From NCBI RefSeq assembly GCF_003144405.1, contig NZ_PENW01000029.1:1-64000 (forward strand): 64,000 nt of DNA, read 5' to 3'. Below the pieces are notes generated by a model. It ran no database searches. It was not told the origin of the DNA and saw only the letters and a program-made list of their open reading frames with translations. Source of the stretch: Proteus cibi. GTDB lineage: Bacteria > Pseudomonadota > Gammaproteobacteria > Enterobacterales > Enterobacteriaceae. Made by a program: the position numbers and the translations under genes. Below are positions 1 through 8,253 of this stretch, one piece after another. The number at the start of each line of letters is the position of its first letter. Position 1 is the first letter of the stretch.

Positions 1-257
1 GCTTCTTGAGCCAGTCGTTCTTGCTCTAAACGTGCAGCTTCTTGACGTTGCGCTTCTTCTAAACGTGCTTGTTCAGCTTGGCGCAGGGCTTCTTCTTGCG
101 CTAAACGTTGTGCTTCGGCTTCCTGAGCCAGTCGTTCTTGCTCTAAACGTGCTGCTTCTTGACGTTGCGCTTCTTCTAAACGTGCTTGTTCAGCTTGGCG
201 CAGGGCTTCTTCTTGCGCTAAACGTTGCGCTTCAGCTTCTTGAGCCAGTCGTTGAGC
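1..257. repeat. 117-bp in-frame tandem repeat inside ftsY
   Basis: Copy 1 covers 1-117 and copy 2 covers 118-234, with only a few base differences (for example at base 6 of the unit and in the last few bases). A partial third copy starts at 235 and diverges after about 20 bases. The unit is a multiple of three and encodes Glu/Gln/Ala/Arg-rich acidic-domain sequence. The array may continue beyond the left edge. Confidence 0.9.
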
Positions 258-593
258 TTGTGCTTCTTGAGCCAGACGTGCTTGTTCTGCATGCTCCGCC
301 TCTAAACGTGCTTGCTCTGCCTCTATTTCAGCTTGGCGCTGGGCTTTTTCTTGTTCTAAACGTTGCTTTTCAGCTTCTTGTGCCAATCTATCTTGCACAA
401 CACGTTGTGCTTCTTGGCGTTCTGCTTCTAACTGCGCTTGACGAGCCGCTTCTTCTTGGGCATCTTTTGCCAAACGTTCTTGTTCTAAACGCTCTTCTTC
501 TAAGCGTTGCTGTTCTTTCTCTTGCTCAATATTTTCTTCTTTGTTACGCCCAAAACCGAGCCACGAGAAAAAACCTTTTTTTTCTTTTGCCAT
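1..593 (-). CDS. ftsY: FtsY, signal recognition particle receptor (N-terminal part only)
   Basis: This is the start of the SRP receptor GTPase, which targets ribosome-nascent chain complexes to the inner membrane; the gene runs off the left edge, so the NG GTPase domain is not visible. The start reads [17 protein letters not shown], the amphipathic beginning typical of enterobacterial FtsY, and is followed by about 180 residues of charged A domain rich in Glu, Gln, Ala and Arg. A 117-base unit (39 codons) occurs as two nearly identical tandem copies, 1-117 and 118-234, with a third copy beginning at 235. The family assignment also rests on the divergent rsmD, as in E. coli. The long open frame on the other strand is a by-product of the repeats. 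Confidence 0.9.
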   Translation of the reverse strand, partial: MAKEKKGFFSWLGFGRNKEENIEQEKEQQRLEEERLEQERLAKDAQEEAARQAQLEAERQEAQRVVQDRLAQEAEKQRLEQEKAQRQAEIEAEQARLEAEHAEQARLAQEAQAQRLAQEAEAQRLAQEEALRQAEQARLEEAQRQEAARLEQERLAQEAEAQRLAQEEALRQAEQARLEEAQRQEAARLEQERLAQE

Positions 594-821
594 TAGCTAC
601 TAAACTCCTCGCACTAAATCATGGCGCGATTACATTGACGATATTGAAAATAATAATGAAGTCTATCATTTGATCATGGATAAACGCATCTTTTATACGA
701 ATTTTATGGTAAATTATTCCGAATTAAATCAAGGGAAGTCATCGAGATAACAACAGACACGAATTCCTTATTCCCAGAGACACTCCAAAACTCACGTTTA
801 AACGATATAAATCAAAATAAT

Positions 822-1406
822 ATGGCCAAAAAACCACAAAAAGCCCCAATGGGACAAATCAGAATAATTGGGGGAAAATGGCGTGGTCGTAAACTTCCAG
901 TTCTCGATAGCCAAGGATTACGACCAACAACAGATAGAGTAAAAGAAACGCTCTTTAATTGGCTAATGCCTGTTATCCAAGACGCCCGTTGCCTCGACTG
1001 CTTTGCAGGAAGCGGTGGTTTAGGAATTGAAGCCCTTTCTCGCTATGCTCGTGAAACCACGTTTATTGAATACGAACGTGCTGTTGCCCAACAAATCACC
1101 GCAAATTTAACCTTACTTAAGGCAGAGAATGGGTATGTCATTCAAGACAGTGCATTGTTATATCTCGCCAAACAAGGTTCGCCTTATAATGTCGTTTTTT
1201 TAGATCCTCCTTTTCATAAAGGCATGTTGTCAGACACTATCCAATTATTAGAAAATAACGGTTGGTTAGCGCAAGATTGCTATATTTATATCGAGGAAGA
1301 AGTTAAAGCACAGACTTATACAATTCCGAGTCATTGGACATTGCATAGAGAGAAGATCGCAGGACAAGTTGCGTATCGTCTTTATATTCGCAGTTTATCT
1401 GCTTAA
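822..1406 (+). CDS. rsmD: RsmD, 16S rRNA (guanine(966)-N(2))-methyltransferase
   Basis: RsmD methylates G966 of 16S rRNA in the 30S subunit using S-adenosylmethionine. The 194-residue product has the family-typical start (QIRIIGGKWRGRKLPV), the SAM-binding motif DCFAGSGGLGIEALSR near residues 65-80 and the catalytic DPPF motif near residue 130. The length fits the family (about 198 in E. coli). The gene is divergent from ftsY with a 228-base gap and is followed 17 bases downstream by yhhL, so the two are probably cotranscribed. Confidence 0.95.
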   Translation: MAKKPQKAPMGQIRIIGGKWRGRKLPVLDSQGLRPTTDRVKETLFNWLMPVIQDARCLDCFAGSGGLGIEALSRYARETTFIEYERAVAQQITANLTLLKAENGYVIQDSALLYLAKQGSPYNVVFLDPPFHKGMLSDTIQLLENNGWLAQDCYIYIEEEVKAQTYTIPSHWTLHREKIAGQVAYRLYIRSLSA

Positions 1407-1423
1407 TTTTTTATGGAGTTGCT

Positions 1424-1726
1424 ATGTTAATCTTTTTTGGCCGATTTTTAATGGTCGGTGTTTGGGGCTTTTTGGTTTTAAATATTATTTCCCCATTTCC
1501 TAAACCTCTAAAATACTTTATGGATATCGCATTGATTTTTATGGTAATCATGCATGGATTGCAAATCGTTATGTATAAAGCAGGACAACCTAAAGATAAA
1601 AAACCGTCAACAGCATTACAATTTCGTATTTTCTTCTTTGGGATCTTTGAACTCTTAAAAATACAAAAAGAATTACGAAAAGAATACGAAGAAAAACAGA
1701 AAAACAAGACTAAACAGCAGCCATAA
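1424..1726 (+). CDS. yhhL: YhhL-like DUF1145 inner-membrane protein
   Basis: This is a 100-residue protein of unknown function in the DUF1145/YhhL family. Two hydrophobic segments (about residues 3-22 and 32-50) are followed by a strongly basic, Glu/Lys-rich tail, which suggests two membrane passes and a cytoplasmic tail. A GGAG ribosome-binding site lies just before the ATG. It directly follows rsmD, as in E. coli, which is the main support for the name. An open frame on the opposite strand over the same bases is a shadow. Confidence 0.85.
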   Translation: MLIFFGRFLMVGVWGFLVLNIISPFPKPLKYFMDIALIFMVIMHGLQIVMYKAGQPKDKKPSTALQFRIFFFGIFELLKIQKELRKEYEEKQKNKTKQQP

Positions 1727-1801
1727 ATATTATTATATCCTCGCAATTATCTGGGGTGGATAATCAACCCCAGAGGTTGCCAACTCTATGAATAAATTAT
1801 C

Positions 1802-2188
1802 TTATTTATTATTTTGATCATTACCTGGCATATCTGTTTCAAACTTTATAAATCGGCTCCCCTGCATAAACAAACGTCCTTTCATTTCAAGCTCTATATC
1901 TTGATAAGATGCTTTATCAATCTTTAACACTAAATCTTTACGCTCATCGGTCGTTAAACGAAAGGTGACTTGATAATAATGTGTAGTTTCTGGACCATTC
2001 ACGTCATTTTCTCTTGAGCGCCGTTCATTTGCTGCAATTTCTTTTTTATCAATTATTTCAACCATATAAAGTTTAACGGGTGAATTATCATCACTCATTC
2101 GCTGTTTTCTTTGTTCGAAAAAACGATAAGTTGCCGACGCTATAATAATGATCAGTACCGCAATTCCTAAAATAGCCGCTTTATTCAT
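1802..2188 (-). CDS. yhhM: YhhM-like DUF2500 protein
   Basis: This 128-residue protein of unknown function has one N-terminal membrane anchor (about residues 5-24) and a soluble domain that contains the family-typical segment ANERRSREN and ends in a beta-rich region (GRLFMQGSRFIKFE). The DUF2500/YhhM assignment comes from these segments and from its place between yhhL and yhhN, oriented against both, as in E. coli. It faces yhhL tail to tail and is divergent from yhhN. Confidence 0.8.
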   Translation of the reverse strand: MNKAAILGIAVLIIIIASATYRFFEQRKQRMSDDNSPVKLYMVEIIDKKEIAANERRSRENDVNGPETTHYYQVTFRLTTDERKDLVLKIDKASYQDIELEMKGRLFMQGSRFIKFETDMPGNDQNNK

Positions 2189-2336
2189 TACATTAATTCC
2201 TATCGTTATATGGATTAAAAAAGCAGTGTGCTTTATATTATTTTAATAAGTCCATCAGTTTCGTCATTAATCGCTATTCTTAAATTAATCTTTCTGTTAT
2301 GAATAATAAAACAGTTCTGAATATAAGGAAGATATT

Positions 2337-2963
2337 ATGAGTTGGCCTTTTCTCGCCGTATTATTCTCCGGATGGCTTTATATCGATGCTGCATATCGAG
2401 GTCCTAACTGGCAACAATGGTTATTCCGTCCTATCACACTACTTCTTCTATTACTTTGGGCATGGCAAGCTCCCGAACACAATATTAATAGTTACCTGAT
2501 TGTAGGTGCATTATTAGCGACACTGCTCTCTGATATCTTAAGAATATTTGATGGTAAGTATTTACTACCATCTTTTGCCTTGGTTTTTCTAAGCTATATA
2601 CTTTATATGGTAAGTTTTTTACTACCGCTCCAACTCTCTTTTTATCTTCCTTTACTTGGGTTCGTTATTCTTGCTTTCATTATCATTTTAGCGATTGTAT
2701 GGACTAAGCTCGATAAATTAGCCATTCCAGCTTCAATAACGTTATTCGCCGCATTTGCGATGTTTTGGGTTGCTGGCGAAAAATTCTTCTATTTAAGCAA
2801 TGATTACAACTTATCAGTGATGGTGGGTTCATTATTGTTAGTAATCGCTTACTCTATATGGCTAATCAACCGCTTCCGCTTCTCATTTTCAGCTTCTAAA
2901 GGGCTTGTCAGCGCCTGTTATTTTATTGGCCATTTCTTCATCGTTAGAGCTTTATTCCTTTAA
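2337..2963 (+). CDS. yhhN: YhhN-family (lysoplasmalogenase-like) membrane protein
   Basis: This 208-residue, almost entirely hydrophobic protein has about eight membrane segments. YhhN/TMEM86 family members include lysoplasmalogenases, but the bacterial enterobacterial versions are poorly characterised, so the substrate is left open. The assignment rests on the family pattern and on its position immediately before zntA, as in E. coli. An AAGGAAG ribosome-binding site precedes the ATG, and a strong rho-independent terminator follows at 2972-3016. Confidence 0.85.
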   Translation: MSWPFLAVLFSGWLYIDAAYRGPNWQQWLFRPITLLLLLLWAWQAPEHNINSYLIVGALLATLLSDILRIFDGKYLLPSFALVFLSYILYMVSFLLPLQLSFYLPLLGFVILAFIIILAIVWTKLDKLAIPASITLFAAFAMFWVAGEKFFYLSNDYNLSVMVGSLLLVIAYSIWLINRFRFSFSASKGLVSACYFIGHFFIVRALFL

Positions 2964-2971
2964 TATTTATT

Positions 2972-3016
2972 AACCCCTTGTTTTTACAAAAAATAGAATA
3001 AGGGGTTAATTTTTTG
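2972..3016 (+). terminator. Rho-independent terminator after yhhN
   Basis: The arms AACCCCTT (2972-2979) and AAGGGGTT (3000-3007) form a perfect 8-bp stem. It is followed by AATTTTTTG. It separates yhhN from the zntA promoter. Confidence 0.8.
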
Positions 3017-3058
3017 ACCTAATTCGCACTTTTTGCCAATGAATATACCTTCGGTATC

Positions 3059-3090
3059 TTGACTCTGGACTCTACTCCAAGCTGTAAAGT
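3059..3090 (+). promoter_or_regulatory. ZntR-type (MerR family) promoter/operator of zntA
   Basis: A -35 TTGACT (3059-3064) and a -10 TAAAGT (3085-3090) are separated by 20 bases. That is longer than optimal and is the hallmark of MerR-family promoters. The spacer holds the dyad CTGGACTCTACTCCAAG, close to the known E. coli zntA operator. ZntR-Zn(II) is inferred to twist the promoter and activate it; zntR itself is not in the window. Confidence 0.8.
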
Positions 3091-3144
3091 ACTTATCAGA
3101 TAAATAAATGTAGACTTTACTTTGTTGAACAAGGAGAGCCCGTT

Positions 3145-5502
3145 ATGACTAAACATGCTCATCAACACGATAATCATAAACATACCGATGCTTGCTGCTC
3201 AAGCTCTCAATGCTGTTCAGGTCACTCAGAGAATAGTACGCACTCACATACTGAAAGTGGACATTCTCATACCAAAAGAGATAAAAGTGATCCCGAATGC
3301 GAAGATGAACATCATCACGAACACTCCCACGAACATGATCATGGACGTTGTGATATCAACGCCCCTATTTCTAACATTGAGCCAGAAAAGATTGCACAGC
3401 AACGCTTTAGTTGGAAAGTGCAAGGAATGGATTGCCCGAGTTGCGCTCAAAAAATTGAAACGGCGGCACTCAAAGTTGCAGGGGTGAAACAAGCAAAAGT
3501 CCTTTTTGCCACCGAAAAATTGGTCGTTGATGCTGATAGTGATCTACGCGCTGATGTGATTGCAGCAATTAATAGTGCAGGTTTTGAACTTTTTGATCTC
3601 TCATCACCTCAATCCAAAAAAGTCGCTAAGCAAAGCCTCTTAAAAGAGAGCGCATTTGTTATTGTCTTGGCGCTTTTAATGGTGATTAGCTGGGGTACAG
3701 AGTTTATTGATCCTCAAGCAGGTCGTGTCGCTTTTATTACAACCACCTTAATTGGTTTATTCCCCATTGTGAAAAAGTCCTTACAACTTATTCGCAGTGG
3801 TACACCATTTGCCATCGAAACATTAATGAGTGTTGCCGCAATTGGCGCACTATTTATTAATGCTACCGAAGAAGCCGCAATGGTCATTTTACTGTTTATG
3901 ATTGGTGAAATGCTTGAGTCTTACGCTGCAGGGCGTGCTCGTCGTGGTGTGAGCGCATTAATGGCATTAGTGCCAGAAGAAGCAACATTAGTCAAAGAGG
4001 GTAAAAAACAAACGGTCCCTGTTGCGCAATTACGTCCAGGTGACATTATTGAAATTGCACCAGGTTCACGTTTGCCAACAGATGCGGAACTAGTTAGTGC
4101 ATTTGCAAGTTTTGATGAAAGTGCATTAACGGGGGAATCCGTGCCAGTAGAGCGTCTACAAGGCGAAAAAGTGGCAGCCGGTTGTTTATCTGTGGATAGA
4201 TCTGTACAGATGAAAGTGGTATCTGAACAAGGGCAAAATGCTATCGACCGTATTTTGCAATTGATTGAAGAAGCTGAAGAGCGTAGAGCCCCTATTGAAC
4301 GCTTTATTGACCGCTTTAGCCGTTACTATACCCCTGCCATCATGCTGTTCTCTGCACTGGTTATCATTGTGCCACCACTGTTGTTCTCACAACCTTGGGA
4401 AACATGGATTTATCGCGGTTTAACCTTATTACTCATTGGTTGTCCTTGTGCTTTGGTGATCTCAACACCCGCCGCAATTACTTCAGCATTAGCGGCAGCC
4501 ACTAAACGCGGGGCGCTGATCAAAGGCGGTGCGGCATTAGAGCAATTAGGTACTGTTAATACTATCGCATTAGATAAAACAGGTACGTTAACAGAAGGGA
4601 AACCTCAAGTGACTGATGTTGTCGCTGGATCTGGGTTTACTGAAAAAGAAGTACTGACTTTTGCTTCATCCGTAGAAATTGGCTCTCATCACCCATTAGC
4701 CAAAGCCATTATCAATAAAGCACAAGATGAAGGCGTGTTTGTTGTGGAAGCAGAAGATCGTAAAGCGTTAGCGGGTAAAGGTATTGAAGGTTATTTAAAT
4801 AGCCAACATATTCTCGTCAGTGCTCCTTCTCAATTATCAGAAGCCACATCACTCTCTTCTCAGTGGCAACAAGAAGTGGCACGTCTTGAAGATGAAGGTA
4901 AAACCGTTGTTGTCGTCTTAAAAGAGAATCAACTTATCGGTGTTATTGCTATGCAAGATACCTTGCGCAACGATGCTGTTGAGTCAATGAAATTATTGAA
5001 AGAGATGAACATCAATGCCGTTATGCTAACGGGTGATAATCCAAGAGCAGCCGCAGCGATTGCGAAAAAACTCGGTATGGATTTCCGAGCAGGATTACTG
5101 CCTGAAGATAAAGTGACTTCCGTAATGGAAATCAGCAAAACGCATAACACAATGATGGTAGGCGACGGTATCAATGATGCACCCGCAATGAAGGCGGCGA
5201 CTATTGGTGTCGCGATGGGAAGCGGTACTGACGTTGCACTTGAAACAGCGGATGCTGCATTAACGCATAACCGTTTAACAGGCTTACCTGAAATTATTAA
5301 ATTATCTCGTGCAACACGTAAAATTATCCGTGAAAACATCACGATAGCACTGGGCTTAAAAGCCATATTCTTGGTCACAAGCCTATTAGGTATCACTGGG
5401 CTTTGGGTTGCCGTTCTTGCTGATTCCGGCGCAACGGCACTGGTCACAGCCAATGCTGTAAGGTTGCTAAGAGTAAAAGTTAACGCTTCAAATAAAGAGT
5501 AA
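3145..5502 (+). CDS. zntA: ZntA, Zn(II)/Cd(II)/Pb(II)-exporting P1B-type ATPase
   Basis: ZntA pumps Zn, Cd and Pb out of the cytoplasm. The 785-residue protein starts with an unusually long His/Cys-rich tail (residues 1-70, with CC and [11 protein letters not shown] clusters), then a heavy-metal domain with GMDCPSC at 94-100. The P-type core shows TGES, the membrane metal site CPC at 433-435, the phosphorylated Asp in DKTGT at 477, the HP motif near 516 and [10 protein letters not shown] conserved Asp in the last membrane segment ([14 protein letters not shown]) fits the Zn/Cd subgroup. The tail replaces the shorter Cys-containing N-terminus of E. coli ZntA and may buffer metal. An AAGGAGAG ribosome-binding site is present, with a ZntR-type promoter upstream. 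Confidence 0.97.
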   Translation: MTKHAHQHDNHKHTDACCSSSQCCSGHSENSTHSHTESGHSHTKRDKSDPECEDEHHHEHSHEHDHGRCDINAPISNIEPEKIAQQRFSWKVQGMDCPSCAQKIETAALKVAGVKQAKVLFATEKLVVDADSDLRADVIAAINSAGFELFDLSSPQSKKVAKQSLLKESAFVIVLALLMVISWGTEFIDPQAGRVAFITTTLIGLFPIVKKSLQLIRSGTPFAIETLMSVAAIGALFINATEEAAMVILLFMIGEMLESYAAGRARRGVSALMALVPEEATLVKEGKKQTVPVAQLRPGDIIEIAPGSRLPTDAELVSAFASFDESALTGESVPVERLQGEKVAAGCLSVDRSVQMKVVSEQGQNAIDRILQLIEEAEERRAPIERFIDRFSRYYTPAIMLFSALVIIVPPLLFSQPWETWIYRGLTLLLIGCPCALVISTPAAITSALAAATKRGALIKGGAALEQLGTVNTIALDKTGTLTEGKPQVTDVVAGSGFTEKEVLTFASSVEIGSHHPLAKAIINKAQDEGVFVVEAEDRKALAGKGIEGYLNSQHILVSAPSQLSEATSLSSQWQQEVARLEDEGKTVVVVLKENQLIGVIAMQDTLRNDAVESMKLLKEMNINAVMLTGDNPRAAAAIAKKLGMDFRAGLLPEDKVTSVMEISKTHNTMMVGDGINDAPAMKAATIGVAMGSGTDVALETADAALTHNRLTGLPEIIKLSRATRKIIRENITIALGLKAIFLVTSLLGITGLWVAVLADSGATALVTANAVRLLRVKVNASNKE

Positions 5503-5518
5503 GCACGCTAAAATAACC

Positions 5519-5560
5519 AAACCCAAACCTCAGTTAATCTGGAGTTTGGGTTATTTTTTA
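5519..5560 (+). terminator. Rho-independent terminator after zntA
   Basis: AACCCAAAC (5520-5528) pairs with GTTTGGGTT (5544-5552), followed by ATTTTTTAG. It lies between the convergent zntA and tusA. On the other strand it lacks a comparable T tract. Confidence 0.8.
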
Positions 5561-5591
5561 GCGCAAAGATCCGCAAGGCTTATAGCATAAA

Positions 5592-5846
5592 TTACACGTT
5601 GCTCTCTTTTTTACGGATAAGATAGCGATAAGGCGCAGACTCAGTCTCTTGATTTAATAAATCATGCTCCATAAAGCGGCAAAAGCCCGGAATATCACGT
5701 ACTGTTGCAGGATCATCCGCAATGACTAAAAGTGTCTCACCTAATGCCATATTTCTTATGGTTTTACGGACTAACATTACCGGCTCTGGGCAACGTAATC
5801 CTAGTGTGTCTAATGTCTTAGTTGCATCATCAAATTGCGCATTCAT
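5592..5846 (-). CDS. tusA: TusA, sulfur carrier protein
   Basis: TusA takes persulfide sulfur from IscS and passes it to TusBCD for 2-thiouridine in tRNA wobble bases; it also affects molybdenum cofactor sulfur supply. The motif [10 protein letters not shown] carries the active Cys (residue 19) and the protein ends with the typical PYRYLIRK. The start at 5846 gives 84 residues, close to the 81 of E. coli. An in-frame ATG at 5885 would give 97 residues with a tail not seen in the family, so I prefer 5846, although neither start has an ideal ribosome-binding site. It is divergent from yhhQ. Confidence 0.93.
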   Translation of the reverse strand: MNAQFDDATKTLDTLGLRCPEPVMLVRKTIRNMALGETLLVIADDPATVRDIPGFCRFMEHDLLNQETESAPYRYLIRKKESNV

Positions 5847-5982
5847 TCTATTAACCATTCTTCTTACACTGACAGATTGTGTCATTATATCTCGCTTTCG
5901 TGTTCACATCACGGCACATTAAACACAAAGGTATTTCCCCTAACCTTTGCTTTTGTTGCGCAACAGGCGTATTATGCGCATC

Positions 5983-5998
5983 CTCTCATTTAAGAGAG
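5983..5998 (+). other. Small hairpin in the tusA-yhhQ leader region
   Basis: CTCTC (5983-5987) and GAGAG (5994-5998) can form a 5-bp stem just upstream of the preQ1 aptamer. Whether it lies inside the yhhQ transcript is not known. Confidence 0.4.
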
Positions 5999-6010
5999 AA
6001 ATCACGGTTT

Positions 6011-6043
6011 TATTGGGTTCCCTCACCCCAATCACTAAAAAGG
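6011..6043 (+). promoter_or_regulatory. preQ1 riboswitch (preQ1-I type) controlling yhhQ
   Basis: Stem P1 is formed by ATTGGG (6012-6017) and CCCAAT (6027-6032). The loop TTCCCTCAC contains CCT (6021-6023), which can pair with AGG (6041-6043) after an A-rich joiner, CACTAAAA. This is the compact H-type pseudoknot of preQ1-I aptamers. The AGG is also the ribosome-binding site of yhhQ, 9 bases before the ATG. Ligand binding is therefore expected to hide it and turn off translation when preQ1 is plentiful. Confidence 0.85.
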
Positions 6044-6051
6044 TACAATTT

Positions 6052-6726
6052 ATGTATACGTTTACTCCCCGCCAAAAAGCGGTGGCGCTGTTATGGCTTT
6101 CTTTGTTCCACATCCTGATAATTACTTCGAGTAACTATCTTGTGCAATTACCTATTTCCATTTTTGGTTTCCATACCACTTGGGGTGCCTTTACCTTTCC
6201 GTTTATTTTTCTGGCAACAGATTTAACGGTTCGTATTTATGGCGCACCCCTTGCCAGACGCATTATTACCGCCGTTATGCTACCTGCATTAGCCATTTCT
6301 TACCTGATCTCAACACTCTTTTTCCAAGGAAGTTGGCAGGGGTTTGCCTCATTAGCTGATTTTAATATCATGGTGGCAAGGATCGCGACAGCAAGCTTTA
6401 TGGCTTATGTGTTAGGTCAAATCATGGATGTGTCTGTCTTTAATCGTTTAAGACAACAACAAAAATGGTGGGTAGCACCAAGTGCAGCGATGTTCTTTGG
6501 TAATTTGCTCGACACACTCGCATTCTTCTTTATTGCTTTTTATCGTAGTACAGATGCCTTTATGGCAGAAAATTGGATTGAGATTGCATTAGTTGACTAC
6601 GTGTTTAAATTGACCATTTGTATGCTGTTTTTCTTGCCTGCTTATGGTGTTTTATTGAATTTTATTTTGCGTCACTTTTTCGCACAAGAAAATCAAAAAC
6701 AAGATTATGCTGAAATTCGCTCATAA
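6052..6726 (+). CDS. yhhQ: YhhQ, queuosine precursor (preQ0/preQ1) transporter
   Basis: YhhQ imports 7-cyano-7-deazaguanine type precursors for queuosine in tRNA. The 224-residue protein has about six membrane segments and the conserved stretches LFHILIITSSNYLVQLP, TWGAFTFPFIFLATDLTVR and RIATASFMAYVLGQ. The start at 6052 matches the beginning of family members; a longer frame from 5947 would translate the riboswitch and is rejected. The preQ1 aptamer immediately upstream gives independent support for the substrate. The gene is divergent from tusA. Confidence 0.95.
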   Translation: MYTFTPRQKAVALLWLSLFHILIITSSNYLVQLPISIFGFHTTWGAFTFPFIFLATDLTVRIYGAPLARRIITAVMLPALAISYLISTLFFQGSWQGFASLADFNIMVARIATASFMAYVLGQIMDVSVFNRLRQQQKWWVAPSAAMFFGNLLDTLAFFFIAFYRSTDAFMAENWIEIALVDYVFKLTICMLFFLPAYGVLLNFILRHFFAQENQKQDYAEIRS

Positions 6727-7090
6727 TACGCCTCACCTCGCAAAAAAATAATGATTTTAATGCCATAATTCAAATAATAAAGCTTCATAAGTCAATTTTA
6801 TGAAGCTTTATTCTGACTGAAACAGTTTATTATTTTACGTAAATATTTCGTATCGTAATTAATTAGCATGATTAGTTAAATAACTCACAAAATATTACTT
6901 AAATATCAGTATTAGGATATTTTTTGCATGCTAATATAAAAACAATTAATTATTTGCAATGAAATATTTTATTCATCTATTAAACTGTTAATGTATTTAA
7001 GTTCATCTCCATAAAATTCAGTGTCAATTGGGATGACAAGCCCCACCATAAGGATTTTTTACTCTCTTTTGCGAATAGTAGGAGTCTATT
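6727..7090. other. Intergenic region yhhQ-gldA with a 15-bp perfect hairpin
   Basis: This 364-base AT-rich gap has no gene. It holds a perfect inverted repeat with 15-base arms at 6776-6790 and 6798-6812 around GTCAATT. It may act as the yhhQ terminator, although its T residues are inside the stem and no U tract follows. The rest must hold the gldA promoter, but I see no clear -35/-10 pair. A GTAGGAG ribosome-binding site lies just before gldA. Confidence 0.6.
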
Positions 7091-8194
7091 ATGTTAAAAG
7101 TTATTCAATCCCCCGCTAAATATATTCAAGGACCAGATGCGCTATACCATATTGGTAAATACGCAAAACCTTTTGGCGATAGAGCACTGATTATTGCTGA
7201 TAAATTTGTTATGGATCTCGTCGGAAGTACCGTCAAAGACAGTATGTCTCAATATGAAGTGAATGGGCACTTTGAACTGTTTAATGGTGAATGTACACAC
7301 AACGAAATCAATCGGTTATCTGAGCTTGCGAAAGCACAAGCCTCTCTTGTGATCATCGGCGTTGGTGGTGGTAAAACACTTGATACTGCCAAAGCTGTTG
7401 CTTATAAATGCCAGCTTCCTGTCGTTATTTCTCCAACCATTGCTTCGACCGATGCCCCAACAAGCGCACTTTCTGTGATTTATACAGAATTAGGCGCGTT
7501 TGATAGTTACCTTTTCTACCCAACAAATCCTGACGTTGTCGTAATGGACACAAATATCATTGCTTCTGCGCCAGCGCGTTTATTAGTGGCAGGAATGGGA
7601 GATGCTTTAGCCACCTACTTTGAAGCAAGAGCCTGTAGTCATGCCCAAAAACAGACTATGGCAGGAGGTAAATCAACACTAGCAGCCCTCGCTCTAGCTG
7701 AACTTTGCTATAACACCCTTTTAGAAGATGGCTATAAAGCAAAACTTGCAGTAAGCCGAGGTGTTTGTACAACTGCGGTAGAAAATATTATTGAAGCTAA
7801 TACCTTCTTAAGTGGTATCGGTTTTGAAAGTGCGGGTCTTGCGGCTGCTCATGCCATTCATAATGGATTTACGGCATTAGAAGAGTGCCACAACATGTAT
7901 CATGGTGAGAAAGTCGCTTTTGGTACATTAGTCCAATTAGTGTTAGAAAACAGTCCATTAGAAGAATTAGAAGAGTTCCTTGATTTCTGTGTTTTAGTCG
8001 GACTGCCAGTCACTTTAGAAGAGTTGGGCATCAATGCAACAGGTGATGAATTAAATGAAAAAATCATGGCCGTTGCTGAGCTAAGTTGTGCTGAAGGTGA
8101 GACAATTTACAACATGCCATTTGATGTCGATTCCGATAAGGTTTATGCCGCGATTTTAACTGCCGACCAATTAGGACGGGAATGGCTTTATTAA
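7091..8194 (+). CDS. gldA: GldA, NAD-dependent glycerol dehydrogenase
   Basis: GldA oxidises glycerol to dihydroxyacetone with NAD+, or reduces dihydroxyacetone, in the cytoplasm. The 367-residue protein belongs to the iron-type (here zinc-dependent) alcohol dehydrogenases. It has the nucleotide-binding motif GVGGGKTLDTAKA near 94-106 and the metal ligands D171, H254 and H271 in the contexts GDALATYFEA, AAHAIHNGF and YHGEK. It is followed 59 bases later by a DhaM-like gene on the same strand, so the pair looks like a glycerol/dihydroxyacetone unit. No dihydroxyacetone kinase genes (dhaK, dhaL) are in the window. Confidence 0.95.
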   Translation: MLKVIQSPAKYIQGPDALYHIGKYAKPFGDRALIIADKFVMDLVGSTVKDSMSQYEVNGHFELFNGECTHNEINRLSELAKAQASLVIIGVGGGKTLDTAKAVAYKCQLPVVISPTIASTDAPTSALSVIYTELGAFDSYLFYPTNPDVVVMDTNIIASAPARLLVAGMGDALATYFEARACSHAQKQTMAGGKSTLAALALAELCYNTLLEDGYKAKLAVSRGVCTTAVENIIEANTFLSGIGFESAGLAAAHAIHNGFTALEECHNMYHGEKVAFGTLVQLVLENSPLEELEEFLDFCVLVGLPVTLEELGINATGDELNEKIMAVAELSCAEGETIYNMPFDVDSDKVYAAILTADQLGREWLY

Positions 8195-8253
8195 AGCCTG
8201 AGTAAACGGGGAGTGTTTATCTCCCTGTTTACATTTACAAAAAAGGGTGCTTT

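Noticed and set aside
32-673. Long open reading frame on the plus strand across the ftsY repeats
   Set aside because: It is a by-product of the 117-base repeats; the minus strand encodes the recognisable FtsY N-terminus and the plus frame has no family features.
4929-5453. 174-residue frame on the minus strand inside zntA
   Set aside because: It lies wholly inside a well-supported gene and shows no family features.
5947-6051. Upstream extension of YhhQ by 35 residues
   Set aside because: It would translate through the preQ1 riboswitch and does not match the family; the ATG at 6052 has the riboswitch-linked ribosome-binding site.
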